Origin: Bacteroidales bacterium
GTDB taxonomy: Bacteria; Bacteroidota; Bacteroidia; Bacteroidales; UBA7960
Direction of reading: 5' to 3'
Length of the DNA stretch: 18,930 bases
Assembly: GCA_003557805.1 (NCBI GenBank)
Contig: PWNY01000057.1
Span: forward strand, 1 to 18,930
A program made the position numbers and the translations under genes. Below, one piece after another: positions 1 to 9,100 of this stretch (its first letter is position 1; the number at the start of each line of letters is the position of its first letter). Under the pieces are notes generated by a model that was not told the origin of the DNA, searched no databases, and worked only from the letters and a program-made list of their open reading frames with translations.

Positions 1-2576
1 ACAAGGAAGATCAGTACAAAAGCAAGAACGAAGGCAAATACAAGGCTTGATGAACTCTCCTCATAATCTTTTGAGTCACCGGCCAGGGCAGTCCTGAAAG
101 TTTCATCGAGGACCTCGTCAGCTATCTTGCGCATCTCTTCAATGCCCTCGCTCACAGTACGACCTGGTGCAAGGTTTGCCGAAACTGTGGCTGAGACAAA
201 TCGATTGTATCGGAATAATTGCGGCGGTGCTGTTACCTCCTTCAGGGTAACCAGGTTGTCAAGCTGCACCATATCACCATTATTGCTTCTTACATAGAGT
301 GACCTGAGGTCCAGGGGGGTGTTCCTGTCCTCCCTCCTGAGCTCACCAAGTACCTGGTACTGCTTTCCATGCATAAAAAAGTACCCGAAACGCTGACCGC
401 TAAGTGCAAGCTGCAGGGTCTGTCCGATGTTCTGTGTTGACACCCCGAGGGCATTTGCCTTATCGCGGTCAATATGGATCTGCATCTCAGGCAGGTTGAA
501 CCTCAGGTTCACATCTGCCATTTGAAGCACCGGGTTGTCATTAGCCTTCTCCATAAACTCCGGCAGCACCTCCCTGAGTTTATCAATGCTTTGTGCCTGC
601 AGTACGAACTGAACAGGCCTTCCTGACCTTCTGCCACCAAATGTCGACTGCTGGTTAACAAATGCAATAGCCCTTGTTTTGTCTCGCAGTACCACTGAAA
701 GGCGGTCTGCTATCTCCTGTTGGGATGCGTCCCGCTCACCTGGCGTTTTCAGCATTACCCTTACATTTGACCAGCCACCGAAAACCATTGATGCAATTGA
801 CTCACGCTCAGGCACCATTTCAACGGCAACTTCAGTAATCTCATCAATATAGTCACGTATGAACTCATATGTGGTTCCCTCAGGTGCACGAGCGTTTATG
901 GTAAGCTGGGACCTGTCCTCGAGGGGTGCCATCTCTCCGGGGATATTTGAATAAAGCAATACCACCAGGCCAATTGCTCCCAGCAGGATTACCGGGGCAA
1001 GCCACCTCCTTGACAGGAAGCTGTCCAGTGCCCCTGTATATGCATTGTTTATATTTTTGAAAAACCATTCGGTATTGGTATAGAACTTCCCTTTCTTTGT
1101 CCTCTGCTTCAATATCTTGGTAGATATCATCGGGGTAAAGCTGAGGGCAACGAAGGATGAGATCAGCACAGCTCCCGCTATTACAATACTGAACTCCCTG
1201 AAAAGTCTCCCTGTCATCCCTTCAAGGAAAACGATAGGGAAAAACACCGCTACCAGTGTTATCGTGGTGGCAATAATCGCAAAGAATATCTCCTTTGATC
1301 CTGCCAGCCCGGCCTGGACGGGGTTCAGCCCCTGCTCAATCTTGACATATATGTTCTCCATCATAACGATGGCATCGTCTACAACCAGGCCGATCGCAAG
1401 AACAATCGCAAGCAGCGTAAGCACGTTTATTGAGAAACCGGCCACATACATCACAAAGAATGAGCCAATAAGAGATACCGGTATGACAAGCACAGGGATG
1501 ATAGTCGTACGCCAGTCCCTCAGGAACAAAAAGATGATCACAACCACCAGCATAAATGCAATAAAGATCGTATTCCTTACCTCACTGATGGAAGAGCGGA
1601 TGAATTCAGTATTGTCAAAACCTATGTTTATTGAAACATCATCCGGCATGTCCATCCTGATCATCTCAAGGCGGCGGTAAACCTCATCGGCTATATCAAT
1701 ATGGTTTGATCCGGGCTGTGGAACAATTGCATTACCAACAATCGGCACCCCGTCACGCCTTACCATCCCCCTTAGATCCTCGGGTCCGAGCTCTGCCCTG
1801 CCTATATCCCTGAAGCGAATCACGCTCCCGTTATCCTCGGCGATTATCATATTGTTGAACTCCTCAGGGGTTGACATCAGTCCCAGCGTACGTATTGTAA
1901 GCTCCACCATGTTCCCTTCAATACGTCCAGAAGGGAACTCAATATTCTCCCTCTGCAGGGTGTTCCTGACATCCAGGGGTGTGAGCCCGTAACCAGCCAT
2001 CTTTGCCGGGTCGAGCCAGAGCCTCATGGCATACCTTTTCTGCCCCCAGATGTGGATGCCACTGACACCCGGTATTGTCTGCAGCTGTTCGGCCAGGGTC
2101 AGTTCAGCTATCTCTGACAGCTCCAGGAGATTGCGGGTTTCGCTCTCAACTGTTACGAACATTATCGGGCTGGCATCAGCATCGGCCTTGGAAACTATTG
2201 GAGGGTCAACATCCCTGGGGAGTCTCCTCTGTGCCTGGGAAACCTTGTCCCGCACATCATTTGCCGCGGTCTCCATGTCCACACTAAGCTCGAATTCCAC
2301 GGTGATCCTGCTGCTTCCCTGGCGGCTGACACTGGTTAGTGTCCTTATACCGGGCACAGCATTGATAGCCTGTTCCAGCGGTTCTGTGATCTGTGTTTCA
2401 ATAACATCAGAGTTCGCACCGGGATATGACGTGCTTACCGAAATTACCGGCGGGTCCACGCTCGGGTACTCCCTGACTCCCAGGTATGTCATGCCGATAA
2501 CACCGAAGAGAACTATCACTATGGTGAATACCGAGGCAAGTACCGGGCGCTTTATACTTAATGACGAAAGACTCAT
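1..2576 (-). CDS. RND efflux transporter permease, HAE1/AcrB type (C-terminus outside window)
   Basis: This is the inner-membrane proton-driven pump of a tripartite RND efflux system, which expels drugs or other hydrophobic compounds through an adaptor and a TolC-type channel. The ATG at 2576-2574 opens a reading frame that stays open to the left edge, giving about 858 residues of a usual 1030-1060. The N-terminus MSLSSLSIKRPVLASV leads into the first membrane helix. Typical RND stretches follow: REYPSVDPPVISV, the porter-domain VSRQGSSRITVEF, and the TM4 segment GLVVDDAIVMMENIY. The acidic pair D400-D401 in TM4 corresponds to the proton-relay pair of AcrB. The visible end enters the helix after the second porter domain. 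It lies 49 bp downstream of the adaptor gene, in the same direction, so the two are almost certainly cotranscribed. The substrate cannot be told. The paired acidic residues fit HAE1 drug pumps rather than heavy-metal (CusA) pumps. Confidence 0.95.
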   Translation of the reverse strand, partial: MSLSSLSIKRPVLASVFTIVIVLFGVIGMTYLGVREYPSVDPPVISVSTSYPGANSDVIETQITEPLEQAINAVPGIRTLTSVSRQGSSRITVEFELSVDMETAANDVRDKVSQAQRRLPRDVDPPIVSKADADASPIMFVTVESETRNLLELSEIAELTLAEQLQTIPGVSGIHIWGQKRYAMRLWLDPAKMAGYGLTPLDVRNTLQRENIEFPSGRIEGNMVELTIRTLGLMSTPEEFNNMIIAEDNGSVIRFRDIGRAELGPEDLRGMVRRDGVPIVGNAIVPQPGSNHIDIADEVYRRLEMIRMDMPDDVSINIGFDNTEFIRSSISEVRNTIFIAFMLVVVIIFLFLRDWRTTIIPVLVIPVSLIGSFFVMYVAGFSINVLTLLAIVLAIGLVVDDAIVMMENIYVKIEQGLNPVQAGLAGSKEIFFAIIATTITLVAVFFPIVFLEGMTGRLFREFSIVIAGAVLISSFVALSFTPMISTKILKQRTKKGKFYTNTEWFFKNINNAYTGALDSFLSRRWLAPVILLGAIGLVVLLYSNIPGEMAPLEDRSQLTINARAPEGTTYEFIRDYIDEITEVAVEMVPERESIASMVFGGWSNVRVMLKTPGERDASQQEIADRLSVVLRDKTRAIAFVNQQSTFGGRRSGRPVQFVLQAQSIDKLREVLPEFMEKANDNPVLQMADVNLRFNLPEMQIHIDRDKANALGVSTQNIGQTLQLALSGQRFGYFFMHGKQYQVLGELRREDRNTPLDLRSLYVRSNNGDMVQLDNLVTLKEVTAPPQLFRYNRFVSATVSANLAPGRTVSEGIEEMRKIADEVLDETFRTALAGDSKDYEESSSSLVFAFVLAFVLIFL

Positions 2577-2625
2577 TTTTTTCCTGCAGATTTCCTGCCC
2601 CCTTTAATCAGGAAGGCATAAAAGA

Positions 2626-3711
2626 TTAAAACTCCTGTTCAATGTTATCCAGTACAACCGGAAGGCCCTGCCTTAACTGGAGCACACCGGTCGTAAGAAG
2701 GGTGTCCCCGAAATTAAGTCCATCAAGGATCTGCACCCTGTCTTCAGTCCTGATTCCGGTTGTAACATAAACAGGCTGCGCCTGGCCGGAACGGTAAACG
2801 AAAACCCGGTCACCTTCCATTTCGGGTATAAGGGCCTCCGACGGTATTGCGACGGCCTCCAAATCTTCTGCAAGCTGCATGTCGATAGAGACAAAGCGGC
2901 CAGGCATCAGCTCCTCATCGGAATTATCATAAAGTGCACGTACCCTTATTGTCTTCGTGCGTTCATCCACGAAAGGGCTCACCGCATAAACCTCAGCATC
3001 CAGAGGGTCCAGGATTCCGTCCACCCTGAAGCGTATAGGGAATCCCGGCATTATCTCACGGGAATATCTCTCCGCTATCGTGAATTCAAGTTTAAGAGGG
3101 TCAATCTTGATAAGCCTTGCAATACGGGTGCTTGGAGAGGCAAAGCTTCCCTCGCTGATATATCTGAGACCGACGATGCCGTTAAACGGTGCGCGTACTT
3201 CTGTTTCTGCTATTCTGGCCTCAAGCAGCTCAATATCCGCATCAAGGGTCTCAAGCTCGGTCACAACCTGGTCGTAGGCCTCCTGACTTATAGCATCCCT
3301 TTCCAGAAGGCTTCTCTGCCTGAACTCCCTTTCTACCAAAAGTCTTCTCTGCGCATGAAGCTTTAAAAGCTGCGCCTGCAGGTGCCTGTCATTCATTTTT
3401 GCAAGCAGGTCACCCTCTTCCACATGAGAACCCTCTTCGAAATATATCCCCACAACCTTCCCGCTGGTTTCAAATGCAAGATCAACTTCCTCATCAGGCA
3501 GAAGCGTCCCTGTACCCCTGACCTCATCCCTGATCTGGGACGGAGACAGAATGTATGCGCTTACGCTTAAAGGCTGTCTCTGTTGCGGCTGAAAATCCAC
3601 CTCGGCACCGGAACCGCCGGGAAACAATGGTCTTATTTTAGGAAAGGCAATAATGAATATCAATAAGGCCAGTATGGCCAGGTTTATCAGGAAACGGAAT
3701 GTTTTGTTCAT
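2626..3711 (-). CDS. RND efflux periplasmic adaptor subunit (HlyD/MFP family)
   Basis: This is the membrane-fusion protein that links the RND pump to an outer-membrane channel. The 361-residue product is a normal length for the family. An N-terminal anchor, FLINLAILALLIFIIAFP (about residues 7-24), is followed by a barrel-sandwich half containing DLAFETSGKVVGIYFEEGS. Next come a helical hairpin rich in L, E, R and Q (about residues 110-165), the returning lipoyl-like half VRAPFNGIVGLRYISEG, and beta-barrel and membrane-proximal domains with GRFVSIDMQL and VAIPSEALIPEM. There is no lipobox Cys, so it is probably anchored by the uncleaved helix. It is the first gene of the visible operon, followed 49 bp later by the RND pump. 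An outer-membrane factor gene is not visible and may lie beyond the left edge. The start ATG at 3711 fits the start of the anchor helix. Family assignment is firm; substrate is unknown. Confidence 0.95.
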   Translation of the reverse strand: MNKTFRFLINLAILALLIFIIAFPKIRPLFPGGSGAEVDFQPQQRQPLSVSAYILSPSQIRDEVRGTGTLLPDEEVDLAFETSGKVVGIYFEEGSHVEEGDLLAKMNDRHLQAQLLKLHAQRRLLVEREFRQRSLLERDAISQEAYDQVVTELETLDADIELLEARIAETEVRAPFNGIVGLRYISEGSFASPSTRIARLIKIDPLKLEFTIAERYSREIMPGFPIRFRVDGILDPLDAEVYAVSPFVDERTKTIRVRALYDNSDEELMPGRFVSIDMQLAEDLEAVAIPSEALIPEMEGDRVFVYRSGQAQPVYVTTGIRTEDRVQILDGLNFGDTLLTTGVLQLRQGLPVVLDNIEQEF

Positions 3712-3859
3712 CTATGTTCCAAATAAAAAATTAGACAATAATTATTATTTGACATTAAAAAACGCAATGGGTTTAATACAGAAAAAAGATAACGGGGAAA
3801 ACCCTGCCAATATATGGTAAAATATAAACAGTTTTTATGGGCGTTTGTTTTGTACAACC

Positions 3860-3929
3860 ATAATGGATTTTGGAGATAAATTATCCTATTATTCCATTAT
3901 TAATCACCGCGGCAAAACTAATCCATTAT
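3860..3929. repeat. Three copies of an 8-mer TCCATTAT (one inverted), possible operator
   Basis: ATAATGGA at 3860-3867 is the exact reverse complement of TCCATTAT at 3893-3900, which is repeated directly at 3922-3929. The two direct copies start 29 bp apart. The spacing and the divergent-promoter location would suit a DNA-binding regulator, but the region is AT-rich and chance occurrence is quite possible. Confidence 0.25.
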
Positions 3930-4009
3930 TTTATATCACCCGTGTATTTAACAGGATTTAACCGGCAGTTAAAACCCGCAGGCTCAGTGTGAATCAAAAA
4001 AACAACACG

Positions 4010-4017
4010 TATATTTG
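4010..4017 (+). promoter_or_regulatory. Bacteroidota -7 promoter element, TATATTTG
   Basis: The sequence matches TAnnTTTG exactly. No TTG/TTTG -33 element is seen at the usual distance upstream. Transcription would begin near 4024. The element overlaps the TTG codon at 4015, which argues that the lipid operon's first gene does not start there. Confidence 0.45.
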
Positions 4018-4056
4018 TATATTACTCTATCATTTCGTTTATTTGCAAAGCATTAC

Positions 4057-4078
4057 ACCCGCTGCTACAGCGGGTTTT
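4057..4078 (+). terminator. Hairpin with short T-tract in the leader (attenuator or terminator candidate)
   Basis: An 8-bp perfect stem, ACCCGCTG (4057-4064) with CAGCGGGT (4068-4075), closes a CTA triloop and is followed by further T residues to 4078. The shape is that of an intrinsic terminator with a short U-tract. It sits between a promoter-like element (4010-4017) and the likely first start codon of the lipid operon (4096), so it may act as an attenuator or leader structure. The T-tract is only four bases, so termination may be weak. Confidence 0.4.
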
Positions 4079-4095
4079 CAGTTATTATACAAAAA

Positions 4096-4683
4096 GTGCT
4101 GTCAAGAAATAGACTAACCATACCAAATTTCGTGTCATTTTACAGGTTGCTGGCATTCCCTGTGATCCTGTACATGGCACTCAGCGGATACAAGCAAACT
4201 TTTGCCGTACTGATAGTGATAAACCTTGTGACTGACGTCCTGGATGGATTGCTTGCGAGGATGCTGAACCAGAAAACCGAGTTCGGTGCAAGGATAGATT
4301 CTGTTGCCGACATGGGGACCTACTTTTTGGTATTCCTCGGTATTTGGGTATTTAAAAGGGAGGAGTTTGCACCCCATATTGTAAGTTTTTCAATCTTCAT
4401 CGGCCTGCTTATCTTGGCCCTGGGGCTTTCCCTTGTAAAGTTCGGCAGGTTCCCCAGCCTGCACCTCTATTCATGGAAAATCGGAGGGTATATACAAGGG
4501 ACCTTTTTTGCGGTCCTGTTCGCATTTGACTTCTATACCCCATTCTATTACTTTATGATAATTTGGGGGATACTTGCCTTTTTGGAGCACATAGCGATAC
4601 AGCTTATCATTCCCAGGATGCGCTCAAACGCAAAAGGGCTTTACTGGGTACTGAAGGATAGACGGAAGGAAACCGGCAGATAA
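4096..4683 (+). CDS. CDP-alcohol phosphatidyltransferase family membrane protein
   Basis: Enzymes of this family move a phosphatidyl (or similar) group from a CDP-activated lipid to an alcohol acceptor in the inner membrane, releasing CMP. The complete signature D-x2-D-G-x2-A-R-x8-G-x3-D-x3-D is present: DVLDGLLAR begins at residue 47 and GARIDSVAD supplies the remaining residues (G64, D68, D72). Several hydrophobic helices surround it. The frame is open back to a TTG at 4015, but that codon lies in a promoter-like element and a hairpin intervenes. I therefore choose the GTG at 4096, which begins just before the family-like IPNFVSFYRLLAFP. There is no strong ribosome-binding site, so the start is uncertain. 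It is the first gene of a four-gene operon; a CdsA-type gene follows after 21 bp. The acceptor alcohol (glycerol phosphate, serine, inositol phosphate or other) cannot be read from the sequence. Confidence 0.9.
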   Translation: MLSRNRLTIPNFVSFYRLLAFPVILYMALSGYKQTFAVLIVINLVTDVLDGLLARMLNQKTEFGARIDSVADMGTYFLVFLGIWVFKREEFAPHIVSFSIFIGLLILALGLSLVKFGRFPSLHLYSWKIGGYIQGTFFAVLFAFDFYTPFYYFMIIWGILAFLEHIAIQLIIPRMRSNAKGLYWVLKDRRKETGR

Positions 4684-4704
4684 AAAGTTCAACAAACCCT
4701 TGCC

Positions 4705-5505
4705 ATGGAGGCTGATACAAATATACAGCTTGTAATATACCTTGTGATACTGTGCTATTTTGCACTGGGTGCCGCCGCTTTCTGGTTTATTGGAAGAGGA
4801 AAGCCAAAGGCAAAAAGGAGGGAGAACCGGACAAAATACATCACCTATTTTATTATCATTCACACACTCTTTGCAGGAATTTTTTTCGGACGGCCATATT
4901 TCCTGGCAATTGCCGCTATAATCTCAGTTGCCGGTTACATAGAGCTGTTCAGGACAGCGTTGGGCAGTAACCGCATGCAGGAAGATGAGCTTAAAAAGAC
5001 AAAGAGTGAAACAAAAACCGGGAGGTCCTCACCTGGCAAACTCTTTCTGGGGGTTTCCCTGTTGATATATACCGCAGCTGTAGTTCCGTTTTTGCTGTTC
5101 AGCAACATGGACAGGGGCTATCTCTATTTTGCGTTTGTAACTGTAACGGTCTTTGATGCCTTCAGCCAGATAAGCGGCCAGATCGCAGGCGGTAAAAAGC
5201 TCATACCGTCGGTAAGCCCAAACAAGACGTTATCGGGCCTTGCAGGTGGAAGCATAATTGCAATGACAACCGCAGCATTGTTAAGGGGCCTGATCGGATG
5301 TTCCCTGATACACTCCTTGCTTCTTAGTCTTATCATAGTTATATTTGCATTGTCAGGGGATCTTCTGGCATCCTTTTTCAAAAGACAATACAGGATCAAA
5401 GATTTTGGCAAAACACTGCCCGGCCATGGTGGATTCCTCGACAGGTTCGACAGCCTGATACCCGGCGGTGCCGCCATGTATTTACTTAATCTTTTTATGA
5501 TATGA
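4705..5505 (+). CDS. Phosphatidate cytidylyltransferase (CdsA family, CDP-diacylglycerol synthase)
   Basis: The expected reaction is CTP + phosphatidate to CDP-diacylglycerol + pyrophosphate, in the inner membrane. The 266-residue protein has many hydrophobic helices and the full CdsA signature near its C-terminus: S223-x-x-K226-R227, K232-D233, then LPGHGGFLDRFDS with H241-G-G and D246-R-x-D249. These polar residues bind the CTP and metal in known members. Residues about 90-110 form a charged loop (KKTKSETKTGR). The ATG at 4705 lies 21 bp after the previous stop, and its stop overlaps the next start in an ATGA. Whether this is the housekeeping CdsA or a second copy dedicated to this operon cannot be decided here; its setting favours a specialised copy. 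The family call is very secure. Confidence 0.93.
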   Translation: MEADTNIQLVIYLVILCYFALGAAAFWFIGRGKPKAKRRENRTKYITYFIIIHTLFAGIFFGRPYFLAIAAIISVAGYIELFRTALGSNRMQEDELKKTKSETKTGRSSPGKLFLGVSLLIYTAAVVPFLLFSNMDRGYLYFAFVTVTVFDAFSQISGQIAGGKKLIPSVSPNKTLSGLAGGSIIAMTTAALLRGLIGCSLIHSLLLSLIIVIFALSGDLLASFFKRQYRIKDFGKTLPGHGGFLDRFDSLIPGGAAMYLLNLFMI

Positions 5506-6173
5506 GCCAGGAGCTGTTCTTTACTATTTTATACACCATGGCTTTTGCGGTGATCCTGGCAACAGGAGAGGTGCTGCATTCCATCCTGAAAGTTAAAACA
5601 GAGTATACCAGGAAGTTTGCCCACAGTGCGGCTTCATTGCTCTCTTTGACTTTCCCTCTTATATATGACTCATATGAGTATGTACTGGTGATGGGGCTTG
5701 TTTTTTTCCTGCTGCTGCTTTTTGCCCAGCACCGCCACCTGCTGCTATCGATCAATGATGTGGCCAGGAAAACTTACGGTGGCATACTCCTTCCTGTTGC
5801 AATTGCCGGGTCCTTTACTGCATCGGTATGGCTTGATGATGTAAAGCTGTTTATAATACCGGTGATGCTGCTCGGGGTGAGTGATTCCCTGGCGGGCATA
5901 ACAGGGGTCTATTTCGGTGAGAAGCTCCGGAAAATTATCATATACAGGCTGCAGTTAAACAAGACATATCTGGGAAGCATGGTTTTCTTTATAACTTCAG
6001 TGATAATCTCCGCATATGTACTTTACTGGATTGCAGGAAGTTATAATGACAAAACAATTATTGCCGCATTTACCGTGGCCGCAGCAGCCGCGATTGTTGA
6101 GGCATTCAGCTCCAGGGGGCTTGACAACTTCACCGTACCACTTACAGCCCTTTTGATACTGCTCATGTTTTAA
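5502..6173 (+). CDS. Phytol/dolichol kinase family (DGK1/VTE5-like) CTP-dependent lipid kinase
   Basis: Proteins of this family (VTE5 phytol kinase, SEC59 dolichol kinase, yeast Dgk1 diacylglycerol kinase) phosphorylate a lipid alcohol, typically with CTP. The 223-residue product is almost entirely transmembrane. Conserved polar islands are visible in the expected order: R37-K38-x-x-H41 (RKFAHSAASL), GVSDSLAGITGVYFGE with D128, KTYLGS at 154-159, and VEAFSSRGLDNFTVPL with D208-N209 near the C-terminus. KTYLGS differs from the more usual K-T/S-x-E-G-S by lacking the Glu. Its ATG overlaps the stop of the CdsA-type gene by four bases (ATGA), which implies translational coupling. The substrate may be diacylglycerol, a polyprenol or an isoprenoid alcohol; the neighbours favour diacylglycerol or another lipid feeding the CdsA step. 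Databases sometimes label this family phosphatidate cytidylyltransferase. Confidence 0.82.
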   Translation: MSQELFFTILYTMAFAVILATGEVLHSILKVKTEYTRKFAHSAASLLSLTFPLIYDSYEYVLVMGLVFFLLLLFAQHRHLLLSINDVARKTYGGILLPVAIAGSFTASVWLDDVKLFIIPVMLLGVSDSLAGITGVYFGEKLRKIIIYRLQLNKTYLGSMVFFITSVIISAYVLYWIAGSYNDKTIIAAFTVAAAAAIVEAFSSRGLDNFTVPLTALLILLMF

Positions 6174-6190
6174 AAACATTTAGTGGCCTT

Positions 6191-9100
6191 ATGTATGTTT
6201 ACAGCGGAATCAGGAAAGAACTTCGCATCCCGGAAAAACTATTTAACCGGTATGGCAGGCTCGCCTTTGACGACATCTTGTCTGTAAGGGAGTTCCTCCA
6301 CGGCTTCAACAAGGGAAGGGATGAGGGTTCACGCATCTATGCGGGTGAGATGAAGGCATCTTCCCTGCTACAGGATGTCTATGCATATATTCTTGAAAAG
6401 TATTCCGAAGAGACCTCATCCGATCCATATAAAAAGGCTGCCGGTTTCCTGGAAAAGCAGCTCGGAAGAGAACTTATTAAAAGCTTTAGCAAAAGCCTGG
6501 AGAATTATGCCCCGGGAATGCCGGCAGAGGATGTTATCCCCCATTCCATAGTGCTGCATGTGGCAAACGAGAACCCCGCCAACAAAAAAACAAAACTCTT
6601 TTTTGACAAGAACTACCTGAAACCAAAAGGTTTATTTGAAAAAACAAACAGGGAGCTTGAGGGGTTTTTCAAGGATATGCCGCCTTTTGGAAGCCAAAAG
6701 CAGGATATTATCACCTTTTTGAAAACTCCGGGGCTTATTTCTCCGGACAGCCTTGATGATCAGCTTGATTATATATTGCGCAACTGGAAACACCTGCTTC
6801 CTGAGCATATGGTCTCTGAAATGCTCAAAGGAAGGGATATTCTTAAAGAGGAGCAGACAAGCAGGAAAGCAGCAGGTGGAGCACCGCCTGCAATTGTCCC
6901 GGAATACAGGGCAGGGGGTGAAGGCCCTGACAAACAGGAAGGAACTGAAGAGGGGTATTATGACGAATACGGAAACTTTACTCCTGACACCCACTGGATG
7001 CCCCGGGTGGTAATTATTGCCAGGAACACCCACGTTTGGCTGGATCAGCTTTCAAAAAAATACAAGCGTGAAATTACCCGCCTTGACCAGATACCGGATG
7101 AAGAGCTTGACATATTGAGGGAAAGGAACTTCAATGGTTTATGGCTGATTGGGGTCTGGGAGAGGAGTCCGGCATCAAAAAAGATAAAGAACCGTATGGG
7201 CAACCCTGATGCGATATCTTCGGCATATGCCCTTTATGACTATGAAATTGCCGAAGACCTGGGAGGCGACCAGGCCTATGACAACCTCAACCAGAGGGCA
7301 ATGCAGCGTGGGATAAGGCTTGCAAGCGATATGGTACCCAACCACACCGGGGTATATTCAAAATGGGTCATTGAAAGACCAGATTATTTCATTCAGACAC
7401 ATAGGCCTCCCTTTCCAGGCTACAGTTTCACGGGTGAGAACCTGAGCGATCATCCCTCAATTGAAATCAGGATAGAAGACGGCTATTACGACAGATCTGA
7501 CGCAGCAGTGGTGTTTGAACGCATCGACAGAACAAGCAATGAGGTAAGATACATATACCATGGCAATGACGGCACGATGATGCCATGGAACGACACCGCG
7601 CAGCTTGACATGATAAAAGCTGAGGTGCGGGAAGCGGTTATGCAGAAGATATTCGATGTTGCCAGGAAATTCTCCATCATCAGGTTTGATGCGGCAATGA
7701 CACTTGCAAAGAAGCATTTTGCCAGGCTTTGGTACCCCCAGCCCGGCAAGGGAGGTGATATTCCCTCAAGGTCTGAATACTCAATACCCAAAAAGGAGTT
7801 TGACAGGCTCTTCCCCGTTGAGTTTTGGCGCGAGGTAGTTGACAGGATCAATGCTGAAATGCCCGAAACCCTCCTGCTGGCTGAGGCATTCTGGCTGATG
7901 GAGGGGTATTTTGTAAGGACACTGGGTATGCACAGGGTCTATAACTCCGCCTTCATGCATATGCTAAAGAATGAGGAGAACGAAAAATACAGGGATCTGA
8001 TCACTAACACTCTTGAGTTTGAACCGGAGATTCTAAAGCGCTATGTAAATTTCATGAGCAACCCCGACGAAGAGACAGCCATCAGCCAGTTTGGCAGCGG
8101 GGATAAGTATTTCGGTGTCTGCCTTCTGATGAACACCCTTCCGGGCCTTCCAATGTATGCCCACGGCCAGGTTGAGGGGCTGGCCGAAAAATACGGCATG
8201 GAGTATAAAAAGGCATACCATGCTGAAGAAGAAAAACAGTGGCTAGTTGAAAGACACCAGAGGGAGATCTTCCCGCTTGCCGGGAAAAGGTATCTTTTCA
8301 GCGAGGTAAGGCATTTTAACCTGTACGATTACCATAGCCCTGACGGTACGATAAACGAAAATGTATTCGCCTTTTCAAACAGGCACGGCATTGAAAAGGC
8401 AGTTGTTTTCTTTAACAATAAATATGACAGCACCGAAGGGAGTGTCCACATGTCGGTTCCCCGCCTGAAAGATGGCAGCAAACAACCAGTGAGGGAATCG
8501 CTTGCAAACGAACTGGAAGCAGATCCGGGTGCTTCGTTCTATTACAAGGCCTTTGAACAAATTTCAGGAATGGAATACCTTTTCAGGGGAGAAGATATTC
8601 ACAGGGAGGGGATTAATATTCCTTTGAGGGGTTTTGAGTACAGGGCTTTTCTGGGTTTTCAGCAGCTTTATGACCATGATGGCAGCCTTTACAGCCTGTA
8701 CACCGAGATCAGGGGCAGGGGTGTCAAAAGCATAAATGACGAGCTAAAACTCAAAAAGCTCAGGCATATACATTCGGCCTTCGAGGCTTTTTTAGAGCAC
8801 CGGCTTGGCGGCAAACTGATCGAAAGCATCCTGCATCCGGCTGAGGTTGAACTTGAGTTAAGTAAGACAGAGCCATTGCAGCAGGCCCTGGCTGAATTCA
8901 CTCATCTGGTCAGCAGGCATGAAAATACCGGTTATGCCTTCGGGAAACTGCCTGCACTGTTCAGATCGTACACCAAAAGCCTGAAGAGTATCACCGGAAG
9001 TTATGGTGCGAAAATCAGGTTGAATAACGCTGCAATGCAAACAGCATTACCAATCGACCCGGAAGATCTTTTCGTGACTTCAGGCCAGAATGCCCGCAGG

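Larger units (their letters stand above)
3712..4095. other. AT-rich divergent intergenic region
   Basis: This stretch separates the minus-strand efflux operon from the plus-strand lipid/GH13 operon and should hold both promoters. No convincing gene is seen in it. It contains an AATAATTATT palindrome near 3738, three copies of an 8-mer (3860-3929), a TATATTTG element at 4010-4017, and a strong hairpin at 4057-4078. No full -33/-7 promoter could be assigned to the efflux operon; the nearest candidate, overlapping 3720-3727 on the minus strand, has one mismatch to TAnnTTTG. Confidence 0.6.

Noticed and set aside
1117..1680. A 187-codon plus-strand open frame
   Set aside because: It is antisense to the transmembrane part of the RND pump, and its Ile/Thr/Ser-rich translation is a shadow of hydrophobic helices on the other strand.
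2026..2607. A 193-codon plus-strand open frame
   Set aside because: It lies wholly antisense to the well-supported RND pump, and its translation has no domain or family look. The open frame is a by-product of codon use in the real gene.
4015..4095. Upstream TTG start for the CDP-alcohol phosphatidyltransferase gene
   Set aside because: The TTG lies inside the TATATTTG element, the added 27 residues do not look like the family's N-terminus, and they would be encoded across a terminator-like hairpin. It cannot be excluded without mapping.
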